A stretch of DNA of 64,000 nucleotides from an uncultured Clostridia bacterium (GCA_934133165.1 CAKPAW010000005.1:1-64000); one strand, 5' to 3'; positions 45,373-54,377 are shown, numbered from the stretch's first letter. Notes: generated by a model not told the origin, from the letters alone. Made by a program: numbers and translations.

Positions 45373-45996
45373 ATGATAGATAAAATTTGTGAATACCTAA
45401 CAAATAAAATTCGAAAACAGATGCCAGAAATAGATGACGAAAAAGCAGAGATTATAAATTATGGGATACAACTTATTGTAGGAGAAATACCAAAAATATT
45501 TTTAATGTTTGGATTAGGAATTATTTTAGGGTTATGGTGGCAAACTATACTTGCATTTTTCTTACTATTACCATACAAAGTAGCTTCAGGAGGTTTTCAT
45601 TTAAAAACACATATAGGATGTTTTTTATGTACAAACATAGTATATTGTGGAAATGCTTATATAAGCACAATATGGAATTTCCCAAATGAAATTACTAAAT
45701 ATATAACGATACTAGGAATTTTTATATTAGGAATAATAATGGTAAGTATTTACGCACCAGCAGATACTGAGAATTTGCCAATATTAACTAAAAGAGAAAG
45801 AAAAACTAAAAAAATATTGTCATATATATTTTTAATTATAAATCTACTTGTAGCAACATTTATACCAAGTAATACAATATCAAATCTAATTATAATAGGA
45901 ACTTTTATACAAACACTTTCAATTACAAGACTAGCATATATTATAACTAAAAATAAATATGGATATGAAGAATATTTAAAAGCACAAAATGTTTAA
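45373..45996 (+). CDS. agrB: AgrB-type peptide-processing membrane protease
   Basis: AgrB cleaves the AgrD precursor and forms the cyclic (thio)lactone signal. 207 residues with about five or six membrane segments. The catalytic pair is His76 and Cys83 in ASGGFHLKTHIGC, the same seven-residue spacing as in staphylococcal AgrB. AGAGGTGAG precedes the ATG. The AgrD precursor is encoded 75 bases downstream, and the sensor/regulator pair lies convergently beyond it. Confidence 0.93.
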   Translation: MIDKICEYLTNKIRKQMPEIDDEKAEIINYGIQLIVGEIPKIFLMFGLGIILGLWWQTILAFFLLLPYKVASGGFHLKTHIGCFLCTNIVYCGNAYISTIWNFPNEITKYITILGIFILGIIMVSIYAPADTENLPILTKRERKTKKILSYIFLIINLLVATFIPSNTISNLIIIGTFIQTLSITRLAYIITKNKYGYEEYLKAQNV

Positions 45997-46013
45997 ATTT
46001 TTTAAGATAATAC

Positions 46014-46034
46014 AAGTATTAGCCGGCAATACTT
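46014..46034 (+). promoter_or_regulatory. Small hairpin between agrB and agrD
   Basis: AAGTATT and AATACTT flank AGCCGGC. It lies in the 74-base gap before agrD and could stabilise the agrD mRNA or separate agrB and agrD expression. Role inferred only. Confidence 0.35.
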
Positions 46035-46070
46035 TATTATATAATTGTAATAATATAGGGGGAATTAGTT

Positions 46071-46190
46071 ATGTTAAAATTATTAGCAAAAATCGCAGAA
46101 AAATACGCAAAATCTACAAACACAGCATGTTGGATATTTGGTGTTTGGCACCAACCAAAAATGCCAGCTTCATTAATAAAAAAAGACTAA
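46071..46190 (+). CDS. agrD: AgrD-type cyclic lactone autoinducer precursor
   Basis: 39 residues: an amphipathic N-terminal helix (MLKLLAKIAEKYAKSTNTA), a core starting at Cys20 (CWIFGVW), and the conserved recognition tail HQPKMPASLIKKD, as in clostridial AgrD. AGGGGGA at 46057-46063 serves ATG 46071. AgrB would cleave before the tail and join the Cys thiol to the new C-terminus. By comparison with short clostridial peptides the segment between Cys and QP is about two residues longer, so the ring (CWIFG or up to CWIFGVW) is not settled. Confidence 0.92.
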   Translation: MLKLLAKIAEKYAKSTNTACWIFGVWHQPKMPASLIKKD

Positions 46191-46213
46191 TTTATCAGTT
46201 ACATATATAGAAC

Positions 46214-46247
46214 AAAAACAAGATAGCACTTAAACTATCTTGTTTTT
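46214..46247. terminator. Bidirectional terminator between agrD and agrC
   Basis: AAAAACAAGATAG and CTATCTTGTTTTT form a perfect 13-bp stem with an A run on one side and a T run on the other, fitting the convergent agrBD and agrAC transcripts. Confidence 0.88.
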
Positions 46248-46316
46248 ACTTTTTATATTATAGGAAAGAAAAAAAGTATAGAAAACAATAAATATTTTAT
46301 ATACTCATATGGTACC

Positions 46317-46342
46317 AAAGTTATCATAGTATTGATAACTTT
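46317..46342. repeat. Mosaic repeat, module A alone
   Basis: AAAGTTATCA-TAGTAT-TGATAACTTT with the following CTGTAGAAGATAAG linker: same as at 1667 and 54774 except for one extra base in the centre. It lies just beyond the agrC stop. Confidence 0.7.
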
Positions 46343-46359
46343 CTGTAGAAGATAAGTTT

Positions 46360-47709
46360 TTAATAAAATATTTCAAATTGTTGTGTAAAGAATTCATCAT
46401 TTTTAGTAGTAAATAAATTTAGATTATTATTTTTCTTTAATATTTGTCTTACTTCCCACAAGCCAAGTCCAGTATTACCTTTTTTTGTTGAATAACCTTT
46501 TTCAAATATTTTGTCTGTGTTAACATCTTTATTTGTATATGTGTTTTCTATAATTAACAATTGCATATGTCTTCTAGAATCTTTTCTAAATATAACATTT
46601 ATTACTTTTTCATCACATTCTTTTGCAGCTTCTATAGCATTATCCATAAGAATACCAAGAACTCTTGTAAATTCATAAATTTTAATATGTAAATCATTCA
46701 TATTCAAAAATGCTTCTAAATTAATTTTTATACCAAGTTGATCAGCTTTATGATATTTAGTTGCTAAAACATTATATATAGCAGGATTATTTACTACTTC
46801 TGGACTTAATGTTGTTAAGTTATTTGTATGTTGAATATCTTCTAGTAGATGAGAATAATATTTCTTTAATCCTTCCATATCATTTTTATCTATAAAACCA
46901 GCCATACCTTGTACAATATTAGAAAAGTCATGTCTAAAAGCTCTTGTGTTATCTTGAAGCATTTGCAGTGTTTTATTATATAATGTTGCTTCTTCTAAAT
47001 TCATTGATGTTGTTTCAAGTTTTGAAACAGTAAACATTGTATATAAACTTATTACAAAATATGCAACTAAAGTAACCATAAATAATATTGTAATAAAAAA
47101 TGGTAAATATGAAACATAGAAAGTAATCATATATACTTGTAATCCTATTAATACAACACCAAAAATTGTAGAAAATATTAGCCAAAATTTTTTCTTTTTA
47201 TCTAAAACCTGTAATTTAGATAAGTTAACTTTAAAATATTTTAATAAAATGTAAATTAAAAACATTACTAAATAAACAATAAATGTACCAATTAATCTAT
47301 GTAAAGGAATATTTCCACCAACTAAGTAATCAATATTAAATATAGAATAGTATACTTTTGCTAAAACGGATTCAATAAGTGCAGCAATAATAGATGGTAA
47401 AAATAAGCAAATAATACTTTTAAGAAAAGTTGTTTTAAAAATTAATAATACACATAAAAATACAGCTATTAAATTAAAATATGTATTATAGGGAGCAGGT
47501 ATAATAAGTCTACTTATTATACTGAAACAAGAAGCTATTAAAACATACGTCCATTTTTGCTTTTTAGTTGCATCTATATTTAACAAAGTAGTAAATAGAA
47601 ACATAGAAACAAAAGCTTCCAAGAATATAGAAGGAATACCTATTATATTAGTTAAAGTTGGATTCTCCGTAGTCAAACTACTCCAAATTGTTTGTAAAAT
47701 TTCCATCAT
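46360..47709 (-). CDS. agrC: AgrC-like sensor histidine kinase
   Basis: 449 residues. Six or so membrane segments fill residues 20-225; then the phospho-accepting His260 in RAFRHDFSNIVQGM and a GHKL ATPase domain with N box DNAIEAAKE and G box GNTGLGLWEVRQIL. This is the AgrC layout for sensing a cyclic peptide outside the cell. GGAGG precedes the start, inside the end of agrA, so the two are translationally linked. It reads toward agrBD. Confidence 0.9.
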   Translation of the reverse strand: MMEILQTIWSSLTTENPTLTNIIGIPSIFLEAFVSMFLFTTLLNIDATKKQKWTYVLIASCFSIISRLIIPAPYNTYFNLIAVFLCVLLIFKTTFLKSIICLFLPSIIAALIESVLAKVYYSIFNIDYLVGGNIPLHRLIGTFIVYLVMFLIYILLKYFKVNLSKLQVLDKKKKFWLIFSTIFGVVLIGLQVYMITFYVSYLPFFITILFMVTLVAYFVISLYTMFTVSKLETTSMNLEEATLYNKTLQMLQDNTRAFRHDFSNIVQGMAGFIDKNDMEGLKKYYSHLLEDIQHTNNLTTLSPEVVNNPAIYNVLATKYHKADQLGIKINLEAFLNMNDLHIKIYEFTRVLGILMDNAIEAAKECDEKVINVIFRKDSRRHMQLLIIENTYTNKDVNTDKIFEKGYSTKKGNTGLGLWEVRQILKKNNNLNLFTTKNDEFFTQQFEIFY

Positions 47710-48415
47710 TTTTAAAAACCTCCATTATTTTCTCTTTATATTTTGGCCCAATATAGCACTTCACATTAGAAGTACTATCGAAAGAAATACTATTATCACT
47801 AGGGCTAACATCATAAATTTTATTTATATTTGCAATATAAGATTTATGGCATCTAACAAAATTAGAAGGTAGAATTTCCTCAATTTTATTAAAAGAGCTG
47901 TAGGTTTCATAAATTCTACTATCTGTGTAAAATACCAATTTCATTCCATCTTTTTTTATAAATCTTATATTATCTTCATTAATAATAGTATTGCGATTAT
48001 CAATTCTAATAAAGCTACTTTTTTTGTAGTCAGTTTTTATATCATCTAAAATGCGTAGAAAAGTTTCTTCTAACCTTTCTATTGTAATCGGCTTTGGAAT
48101 AAAATCAAAAGTTTTATATTGATACGCAATTAATACATATTCCAAGTGAGCACTTGTAAAAATGATATAAACCTGTTTGTTAATTTTTCTGATTTTGCTC
48201 GCTAAATCTAGTCCAGATATTTTTGATTTTAAATCAATATCTAAAAATAGAACATTCACATTATTATTTTTAACATATTCAAGAGTATTCTCTGGAGTAG
48301 TAGAAGAAAAGACTATTTCAGCATCAAAATTATGCTTAATGAAAAGTGATTCCAACATCTTGCAGAGCCTATCTAAAATAGATTGATTATCATCACAAAG
48401 AACAAAATTCAACAT
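47678..48415 (-). CDS. agrA: AgrA-like response regulator (LytTR)
   Basis: 245 residues: a receiver domain with the acidic pocket CDD (8-9), phospho-acceptor Asp59 in LFLDIDL and conserved Lys in FIPKPITIERL, then a LytTR DNA-binding domain (IRFIKKDGMKLVFYTDS, NFVRCHKSYIANINKI). It overlaps agrC by 32 bases. Order agrA-agrC on the minus strand and agrB-agrD on the plus strand is unlike the staphylococcal agrBDCA but gives all four parts. The operator was not identified. Confidence 0.92.
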   Translation of the reverse strand: MLNFVLCDDNQSILDRLCKMLESLFIKHNFDAEIVFSSTTPENTLEYVKNNNVNVLFLDIDLKSKISGLDLASKIRKINKQVYIIFTSAHLEYVLIAYQYKTFDFIPKPITIERLEETFLRILDDIKTDYKKSSFIRIDNRNTIINEDNIRFIKKDGMKLVFYTDSRIYETYSSFNKIEEILPSNFVRCHKSYIANINKIYDVSPSDNSISFDSTSNVKCYIGPKYKEKIMEVFKNDGNFTNNLE

Positions 48416-48735
48416 ATATTCATCCTCCGTGTAAAATAGAATTAAATAGTCAAAAGAAACAAATTGGAAAAATTTACCTATTGACTTTTAATACATAATA
48501 ATTCAAAAAAATATCATTGTCAATAGAAAAATTGAGATAAAAAATAAAAAAATGTCGAAATGTGCACAAATGCGTAAAAATAAGGAAAAACCTGCATAAA
48601 ACATATAAAGAAAAATAAATCTATAAGTATAAAATATATAGGGGAAGAAATTTGAAAAAAGAAAAATTATATGTATAAATAAAGTAATAATTTAAAACAA
48701 AAATCATAAAATTTAAGGACGAAGGGAGTATTTAT
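48416..48735. promoter_or_regulatory. Divergent intergenic region between agrA and pdaA
   Basis: A 320-base, A-rich region from which agrA (-) and the polysaccharide deacetylase gene (+) diverge. It holds a TGTCGAA Spo0A-like box at 48553-48559 followed by GTGCAC. No convincing LytTR direct repeats or sporulation sigma-factor promoter could be assigned. No ORF inside. Confidence 0.4.
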
Positions 48736-49545
48736 ATGAAAAAATATTTTTATACATTTAGCATATTAGTTATTGCTATATTTACATTTTGCATAGTAAA
48801 TTCCATAATAAGTAACAATACTATTAATACAAGTGCTACTACGATAGATGGTTTAGGTTCTAAAAAAATAGAATGGGGAATAAAAAGAAATGATAATCAT
48901 GAGCAACCTGATCTAGGTTCAACAAATAAAAGAATAATAGATGAAGCAAAAGGAATAGCAATGGGTGGCAAAGATTCAAAGAAAGTGTATCTAACATTTG
49001 ATGAAGGGTATGAGGCAGGCTATACAGAAAAAATACTAGAAGTTTTAAAACAAAATGATGTAAAAGCATGTTTCTTCATAACAGCACACTATGTGAACAC
49101 AAAGCCAGAATTAGTGCAAAAAATGATAGAAGAAGGACATACAATAGGAAATCATACAGTAAATCATAAAAGTATGCCATCACTTACCTTAGAACAAATA
49201 AAAAGCGAAGTAATGACACTTCATACTACTATATATGAAAAATTTGGATATGAGATGAAATACTTAAGACCTCCAAAAGGAGAATATAGCGAAAAAAGTG
49301 TAGCATATTGTAATAGCTTAGGTTACACACATGTAATGTGGTCATTTGCGTATGATGATTGGGACGAGAAAAAACAGGGAAGAGAAGATTATGCTAAAAA
49401 GAAAATATTAGATAATATTCATAATGGAGCAGTAATTTTACTACATGGAAATTCAAAAGATAATACAAATGTATTAGATTATTGCATAAAACAGATAAAG
49501 CAAATGGGGTATGAATTTGCTACATTAGATCAGTTCGAACGTTAA
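48736..49545 (+). CDS. pdaA: Polysaccharide deacetylase, PdaA type
   Basis: 269 residues with an N-terminal signal/anchor helix (about 5-25). The PdaA hallmark KKIEWGIKRN is followed by the NodB domain: VYLTFDEGYEAGYTEKILEV (catalytic Asp), metal ligands in EGHTIGNHTVNHKSMP, LRPPKGEYS, and a C-terminal AVILLHGNSKDN. PdaA makes muramic delta-lactam in spore cortex. It sits directly before yqfC and yqfD, both sporulation genes, and indicates a spore former. Confidence 0.9.
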   Translation: MKKYFYTFSILVIAIFTFCIVNSIISNNTINTSATTIDGLGSKKIEWGIKRNDNHEQPDLGSTNKRIIDEAKGIAMGGKDSKKVYLTFDEGYEAGYTEKILEVLKQNDVKACFFITAHYVNTKPELVQKMIEEGHTIGNHTVNHKSMPSLTLEQIKSEVMTLHTTIYEKFGYEMKYLRPPKGEYSEKSVAYCNSLGYTHVMWSFAYDDWDEKKQGREDYAKKKILDNIHNGAVILLHGNSKDNTNVLDYCIKQIKQMGYEFATLDQFER

Positions 49546-49560
49546 AAGTATAATTAATTA

Positions 49561-49657
49561 CCATCAAGACGTTTCTAAAAGGTGTATTAAGTTCCTAAAG
49601 GTATATGAAAGATACTCCAAAAGGGACAGATTAACCCAAAAGTAACGTCCATAATGG
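49561..49657. repeat. GGGACG/GTCCC palindromic repeat pair, one arm degraded
   Basis: The right copy (49614-49657, ACTCCAAAAGGGACAG ... CGTCCATAATGG) is well preserved; the left copy (from 49561, CCATCAAGACGTTTCT) is degraded. Arrangement equals the inverted pair at 44416-44517. It lies between pdaA and yqfC. Confidence 0.7.
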
Positions 49658-49674
49658 TAATAAAGGAGAGAAAG

Positions 49675-49965
49675 ATGAAAAGAAGACAGAAAAAGAGACA
49701 GAGTCGTTTTGAAGAATTGTTAGAAATACCACAAGAAATTTCTTCAGAAAAGCCTAAATTAACATTAATGGGTTTTGAAGAGCTGTTGGTAGAAAATTAT
49801 AAAAACATTTTAGAATATCAAGATTTCTATATTAGATTAAGTACGCATATAGGAATAATTAATATAAATGGTTTTGAATTAAATTTAAATGAAATGACTA
49901 ATGAAGATATTTTAATTACTGGAAAAATAGAAGGAATAGATTTTGAAAGGACAATTGACGAATAG
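49675..49965 (+). CDS. yqfC: Sporulation protein YqfC
   Basis: 96 residues from ATG 49675, with AAAGGAG six bases upstream; an in-frame ATG at 49654 precedes that site. A basic start KRRQKKRQSRFEELLEIPQE is characteristic, followed by a beta-rich YabP-like part (LTLMGFEELLVENYKNILEY). It is expressed in the mother cell in Bacillus; the biochemical role is unknown. Paired with yqfD as in other spore formers. Confidence 0.88.
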   Translation: MKRRQKKRQSRFEELLEIPQEISSEKPKLTLMGFEELLVENYKNILEYQDFYIRLSTHIGIININGFELNLNEMTNEDILITGKIEGIDFERTIDE

Positions 49966-49997
49966 AGAAAACGATTGATAAATAAGGAGGATTTACT

Positions 49998-51182
49998 TTG
50001 TACATACAAATACTTAAGAATTACTTATTAGGTTATGTAAGAATAACTATAGAAGGATATTTTATAGAAAGATTAATGAATTTGTGTTCAAATAAAGGAA
50101 TTCTTATTTGGAATAGTAAAAGAAAAAAGACAACTTTGTTAGAAGCAAATGTTAGTATAAAAGATTTTAGGCAAATAGTTAAATTTGCTAAGCAAGCAAA
50201 ATGCAAAGTAAGTATAAAACAAAAGAGAGGTATTCCTTTCATTTTTAATAGATATAGAAAAAGAAAAATATTTTTCTTTTCATTAATATTGATTATAGTG
50301 GCAATAATTTCTTTATCAAATTTTGTATGGAATATTGAGGTAATAGGAAATGAGAAAATAGATAAAGAAGAAATAATACAGACTCTAAAAAAAGAAGGAT
50401 TAGAAGTTGGAACACTAAAGAATAAAGTAAATACAAAAGAAATTATAAATAAAATGAGACTAGACAGAAATGATTTAGCGTGGATAGGAATAGATATAAG
50501 AGGGACAAATGCTATTGTAAAAGTAGTAGAAGCAGATAAAAAGCCAGATATTATTAAAGAAGATGAGTATTGTAATATTGTTGCAACAAAAGCAGGAATA
50601 ATTGAAAAAGTAAATGCTATAAATGGCACACCCCTAGTAAAAAAAGGAGATGTTATAAAAGAAGGTACACCTGTAATAGGTGGATGGTTAGAAGGAAAAT
50701 ATACAGGAATAAGATATGTACATGCAAATGGCAGTGTTCAGGCAAAAGTTTGGTATACTCAAAATGAAAGAGTAGAGCTGAATCAAGTTATTTCAAGGAA
50801 AACAGAAAATGAGGAAACAAAATATTCCGTAAGAATAAATAATTTTACAATAAATTTTTATAAAACTCTTTCAAAATTTAAAAAATATGATACAATAGAA
50901 CAAAATAAAAAAATAAAATTATTTTCAGACTTTTATTTACCTATAGAAATAATAGAAAAAAACAATTATGAATTGGTTGAAGAAAATATAACTTATACTA
51001 AAGAACAGGCAAAACAAAAGGCGGAAGAAGAAGCAAAGAAAAAATTAGATGAACAGGTAAAAGTTAAAGAAAATATTTTAAATACTTATATCAATTATCA
51101 AGAAACAGAAGAATATATAGAAGCTCAAGTGATATATGAGGTACTAGAAGAGATTGGGACAAAAGAAAAAATTGTATTTTGA
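49998..51182 (+). CDS. yqfD: Sporulation protein YqfD
   Basis: 394 residues starting with TTG at 49998, supported by AAGGAGG seven bases upstream. One membrane helix at about residues 91-110 follows a basic KRGIPFIFNRYRKRKIFF; the large C-terminal part contains RLDRNDLAWIGIDIRGTNAI and KKGDVIKEGTPVIGGWLEG, typical of YqfD/stage IV proteins. It is part of the yqfC-yqfD pair. Downstream, phoH and yqfF, the usual neighbours, are replaced by an unknown gene. Confidence 0.9.
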   Translation: MYIQILKNYLLGYVRITIEGYFIERLMNLCSNKGILIWNSKRKKTTLLEANVSIKDFRQIVKFAKQAKCKVSIKQKRGIPFIFNRYRKRKIFFFSLILIIVAIISLSNFVWNIEVIGNEKIDKEEIIQTLKKEGLEVGTLKNKVNTKEIINKMRLDRNDLAWIGIDIRGTNAIVKVVEADKKPDIIKEDEYCNIVATKAGIIEKVNAINGTPLVKKGDVIKEGTPVIGGWLEGKYTGIRYVHANGSVQAKVWYTQNERVELNQVISRKTENEETKYSVRINNFTINFYKTLSKFKKYDTIEQNKKIKLFSDFYLPIEIIEKNNYELVEENITYTKEQAKQKAEEEAKKKLDEQVKVKENILNTYINYQETEEYIEAQVIYEVLEEIGTKEKIVF

Positions 51183-51196
51183 AAGGAAGAACTGCT

Positions 51197-52402
51197 ATGG
51201 AAGAAAGAAGTTTAAGAGTCTATACTGACAAAACCTTTTTTACGAAAATAACAAGTACTATCACAAAATTATTAGTTCCTACAAAAATAGGAATTAATGG
51301 AATGTTAATTTCCATGAAAAGAAATAATGTGCTAAAAGCATATGAGGCTTTTTTAGAAGTTGAAAAAAGTGAAGATACAAATAAAAAGGAAACACTTCAA
51401 AAAAAATATGAAGACACATTTAGTTTATATTTAGAAGCTATTGATAAACATATAATGGATTCTATTTATAAAAAAGTAAAAAATGATACAGCATCTGTTT
51501 TTGAAAAAAATGCACTATCTCAATATTATGAGGTAATTCGTATTAAAGAAACAGAATATTTAGAATATAAATATCGTAAACAAAAATACTTACTAGAATT
51601 AGATTATGAAACAATAAAAGAACTAGATAAACCAAAATTAATGGAAAGATACAAACCTTTCTATACAGCAAAAATGGATGCTTTATACAAAGGCTTATTA
51701 AAACACTTCTCTATAAAATTAGCAGATCAACTAACATATCAAAATAAAGAAGTAATCTTTGAAAAAATATTTAATGTGTTAGAAGAATACATTACAAAAG
51801 TATTACCTTTAAAAATGGAAAAAGAAGAATCTGCTACATATAAAGAAGTAATAGAAGAATATGAAAAATTTGAAAATTACACAATAGGAAAATTAGACCA
51901 AAATGAAGGAATAGAAAAAAGAATGGTACTAATTGCAATTAGTAGAAAACTATTTACACATAGTCTACCATTAATTGTAGCAGAACAATGCTATATAAAA
52001 TTACTAAAAGATGTAAGAAGTCTAATAGTAGATACAAGAGTTATAAAAAAACAAGAGAAAGCATACTCTTTACTAATTCGCCTAATTGAAGAATACAATG
52101 TAAAACTTTTATCTACTAAAATATATTGGGACAAGCCAGAACAAAGAGAAAAATATAAAGCTTTTTGGAAACAATTTAAAGAAATTGAGAAAATTAAAGA
52201 TAAAGAAGAAAGACAAAAACAAAAAGAAATATTATTTATTAGAGCAGATTTAAAAGAAGTATACAAAAATGAAAACAAATATTATAAAATTATTAAATTT
52301 TACAAAGAAAAATTAGTATCTTTAGGAGCAATGAAAACTATAAATGGAATTCATAAAACAGAAGGTAGTTTTATAGGAAGGAAAGTATTATGCAAGAAGT
52401 AG
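51197..52402 (+). CDS. Uncharacterised helical protein between yqfD and ybeY
   Basis: 401 residues from ATG 51197 (AAAGGA upstream; a TTG at 51179 precedes it). Rich in Lys, Glu, Tyr and Leu and probably all alpha-helical; no signal peptide, no membrane segment and no P-loop, so it is not PhoH, which normally occupies this position. No family recognised. Its end overlaps the start of ybeY by 13 bases, indicating co-translation and a genuine operon member. Confidence 0.75.
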   Translation: MEERSLRVYTDKTFFTKITSTITKLLVPTKIGINGMLISMKRNNVLKAYEAFLEVEKSEDTNKKETLQKKYEDTFSLYLEAIDKHIMDSIYKKVKNDTASVFEKNALSQYYEVIRIKETEYLEYKYRKQKYLLELDYETIKELDKPKLMERYKPFYTAKMDALYKGLLKHFSIKLADQLTYQNKEVIFEKIFNVLEEYITKVLPLKMEKEESATYKEVIEEYEKFENYTIGKLDQNEGIEKRMVLIAISRKLFTHSLPLIVAEQCYIKLLKDVRSLIVDTRVIKKQEKAYSLLIRLIEEYNVKLLSTKIYWDKPEQREKYKAFWKQFKEIEKIKDKEERQKQKEILFIRADLKEVYKNENKYYKIIKFYKEKLVSLGAMKTINGIHKTEGSFIGRKVLCKK

Positions 52403-52872
52403 TGGAGACATATTTTTTAGATGTGGAAGAAAATGAAGAACTAAGAGAATTTGTAAAAAATGTTGTACAAACATGTTTTAAAGTAGAAAATTTATTAGAT
52501 TTAAATTTTTATTTAAGCATAACTTTAACAACTCCAAATCAAATTCATACTTTAAATAAAGAATATAGAAATATAGATAAAGAAACAGATGTATTATCTT
52601 TTCCTATGTTTGAAAAAAATGAAATAGATGAAATAGTAGAAAAAAGAACAAAAAATAAAGTTCCAGAAGTACTAGGAGATATTGTTATTTCTTTAGAAAG
52701 AGTAAAAGAACAAGCAAAAGAATATGAGCATAGCTTTGAAAGAGAATTATCATATATGATAGTTCATGGATTTTATCATATTATGGGATATGACCATATA
52801 GAAGAAAAAGATAAACAAATAATGAGACCTAAAGAAGAGGCAGTATTAACAATACTAAAACAAACTAGGTAA
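52390..52872 (+). CDS. ybeY: rRNA maturation endoribonuclease YbeY
   Basis: 160 residues. The zinc site is HGFYHIMGYDH (family consensus HGxLHLxGYDH, three His), preceded by RNIDKETDVLSFP and LGDIVISLERVKEQA. YbeY acts in 16S rRNA 3'-end maturation and ribosome quality control. It lies upstream of dgkA and, further on, era, the same grouping as in many Firmicutes. The slightly long N-terminus overlaps the unknown gene before it. Confidence 0.94.
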   Translation: MQEVVETYFLDVEENEELREFVKNVVQTCFKVENLLDLNFYLSITLTTPNQIHTLNKEYRNIDKETDVLSFPMFEKNEIDEIVEKRTKNKVPEVLGDIVISLERVKEQAKEYEHSFERELSYMIVHGFYHIMGYDHIEEKDKQIMRPKEEAVLTILKQTR

Positions 52873-52883
52873 AGGAGCAAAAT

Positions 52884-53252
52884 ATGGAAGACGAAAGACT
52901 GAAAAACAAGAATTTCATTGATGCATGGAAAAAAGCACTTAGTGGAATTTGGTATGCAGTAAAAACACAGCGTAATATAAAAGTACAATTATGCATAGCA
53001 GTAGTAGTAATTATTTGTGCAATAATATTTAAACTAAATATTACAGAGTGTATGTTTTTAACATTTGCAACAATGTTGGTTATTATTACAGAAATGGTCA
53101 ATACAGCAATTGAAGAAGCAGTTAACTTATCTACTAAAGAATTTCATCCTATTGCCAAAATAGCAAAAGATGTAGCGGCAGGAGCAGTTGTACTAGCAGC
53201 ATTAAACGCAGTAATAATAGCAATTTTTATATTTGTAAGTAAAATAATTTAA
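52884..53252 (+). CDS. dgkA: Diacylglycerol/undecaprenol kinase
   Basis: 122 residues with three membrane helices. Seen: N-terminal FIDAWKKALSGIWYAVKTQRN, the active region ITEMVNTAIEEAVNLSTKEFHPIAKIAKDVAAGAVV. Gram-positive DgkA homologues phosphorylate undecaprenol for cell-wall carrier recycling. It follows ybeY by 11 bases. cdd, often next, is absent. Confidence 0.93.
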   Translation: MEDERLKNKNFIDAWKKALSGIWYAVKTQRNIKVQLCIAVVVIICAIIFKLNITECMFLTFATMLVIITEMVNTAIEEAVNLSTKEFHPIAKIAKDVAAGAVVLAALNAVIIAIFIFVSKII

Positions 53253-53272
53253 ATATTGAAAGGAAAGAAGAA

Positions 53273-54367
53273 ATGAAAGGGTCAGTTGGAATTAAAGTAT
53301 TAATAGCAATTCTAGTTATAGTAATAATTGTAGCAGGAGTGCTAGTAGGAATGAAAGTAATAAAAGATAAAAAAGGAAACGAAGTAGATTCAAATGTAAA
53401 TGAGCAGAATGAACCAATAATTGTAGAGAAAAAAGAACCAAAAACATTTAGTGGAACAGATAGACCAATAGCAGTAATGATAGACAATCATAAACAAGCA
53501 ATGCCACAAGCAGCATTAAATGATGCATATATGGTATATGAAATAATAGTTGAAGGTGGAGAAACAAGACTTATGGCACTTTATAAAGGTGTAAATTTAG
53601 ATAAATTAGGTCCTATTCGTAGTTCAAGACATTATTTCTTAGATTATGCGTTAGAAAATGATGCAATATATGTTCATTTTGGATGGAGTCCACAAGCACA
53701 AGCAGATATTACAAAATTAGGAGTAAATAACATTAATGGAATATATGAAAGTTCAACATCTTTCTGGAGAGTAAAAGATAAATATGCACCACATAATGCG
53801 GTTACAAATACAGAAAAAATATTAGAAATAGCAAATCGTAAAGGATATGAAACAACATCAACACAAAAAAGTGTATTAAAATATGTTGCAGATCCAGTTA
53901 ATTTAAATAGCAATATAGAAGCAACAACAGTAACAATACCATATTCAACAAGTAATACTGTAAAGTATGAATATGATGAAATAACAGGAAGATATACACG
54001 TTATTCTAGAAATACTAAGCAAGTAGATTGGGATACAGGAGAAACAGTTACTACTAAAAATATTATAATAGTTAAATGCGAAAATTGGACATTAAACGAT
54101 GGTGAAAATAAAGGAAGACAAACATTAGATAATGTTAAAACACTAGAAGGTTGGTATGTAACAAATGGAAAAGCAATAGAAATAACAGCAGAGAAAACAT
54201 CAAGAGCTGGTCAAACAGTTTATAGAGACCTACAAGGAAATGAAATAGAAGTAAATGATGGAAATACATTTGTTCAAATTTGTCCAATAGATAGCAAAGT
54301 TGAAATAGCTCCGGGAGCACCAGTAGCAGAAACAACTACAACAAATGAAGTAAATAACAACATATAA
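53273..54367 (+). CDS. DUF3048 domain protein (YerB-like)
   Basis: 364 residues with an N-terminal membrane anchor (about 7-27) and no lipobox Cys. The DUF3048 body begins RPIAVMIDNHKQAMPQAALN and contains RLMALYKGVNLDKLGPIRSSRHY and HFGWSPQAQADI. The family is extracytoplasmic with unknown activity. The C-terminal tail is low-complexity (TTTTNEVNNN). A strong terminator follows, ending the yqfC-to-DUF3048 transcript. Confidence 0.87.
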   Translation: MKGSVGIKVLIAILVIVIIVAGVLVGMKVIKDKKGNEVDSNVNEQNEPIIVEKKEPKTFSGTDRPIAVMIDNHKQAMPQAALNDAYMVYEIIVEGGETRLMALYKGVNLDKLGPIRSSRHYFLDYALENDAIYVHFGWSPQAQADITKLGVNNINGIYESSTSFWRVKDKYAPHNAVTNTEKILEIANRKGYETTSTQKSVLKYVADPVNLNSNIEATTVTIPYSTSNTVKYEYDEITGRYTRYSRNTKQVDWDTGETVTTKNIIIVKCENWTLNDGENKGRQTLDNVKTLEGWYVTNGKAIEITAEKTSRAGQTVYRDLQGNEIEVNDGNTFVQICPIDSKVEIAPGAPVAETTTTNEVNNNI

Positions 54368-54377
54368 ATTTTAAATA

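Noticed and set aside
45989..46210. 73-residue frame overlapping the agrB end and agrD
   Set aside because: It is in another frame from agrD and lacks an RBS; AgrD (46071-46190) explains the region.
48177..48386. Plus-strand frame opposite agrA
   Set aside because: No RBS, low-complexity translation; shadow of the response regulator gene.
49654..49674. Earlier ATG for yqfC
   Set aside because: It lies before the AAAGGAG site and inside the end of the repeat; ATG 49675 has correct spacing.
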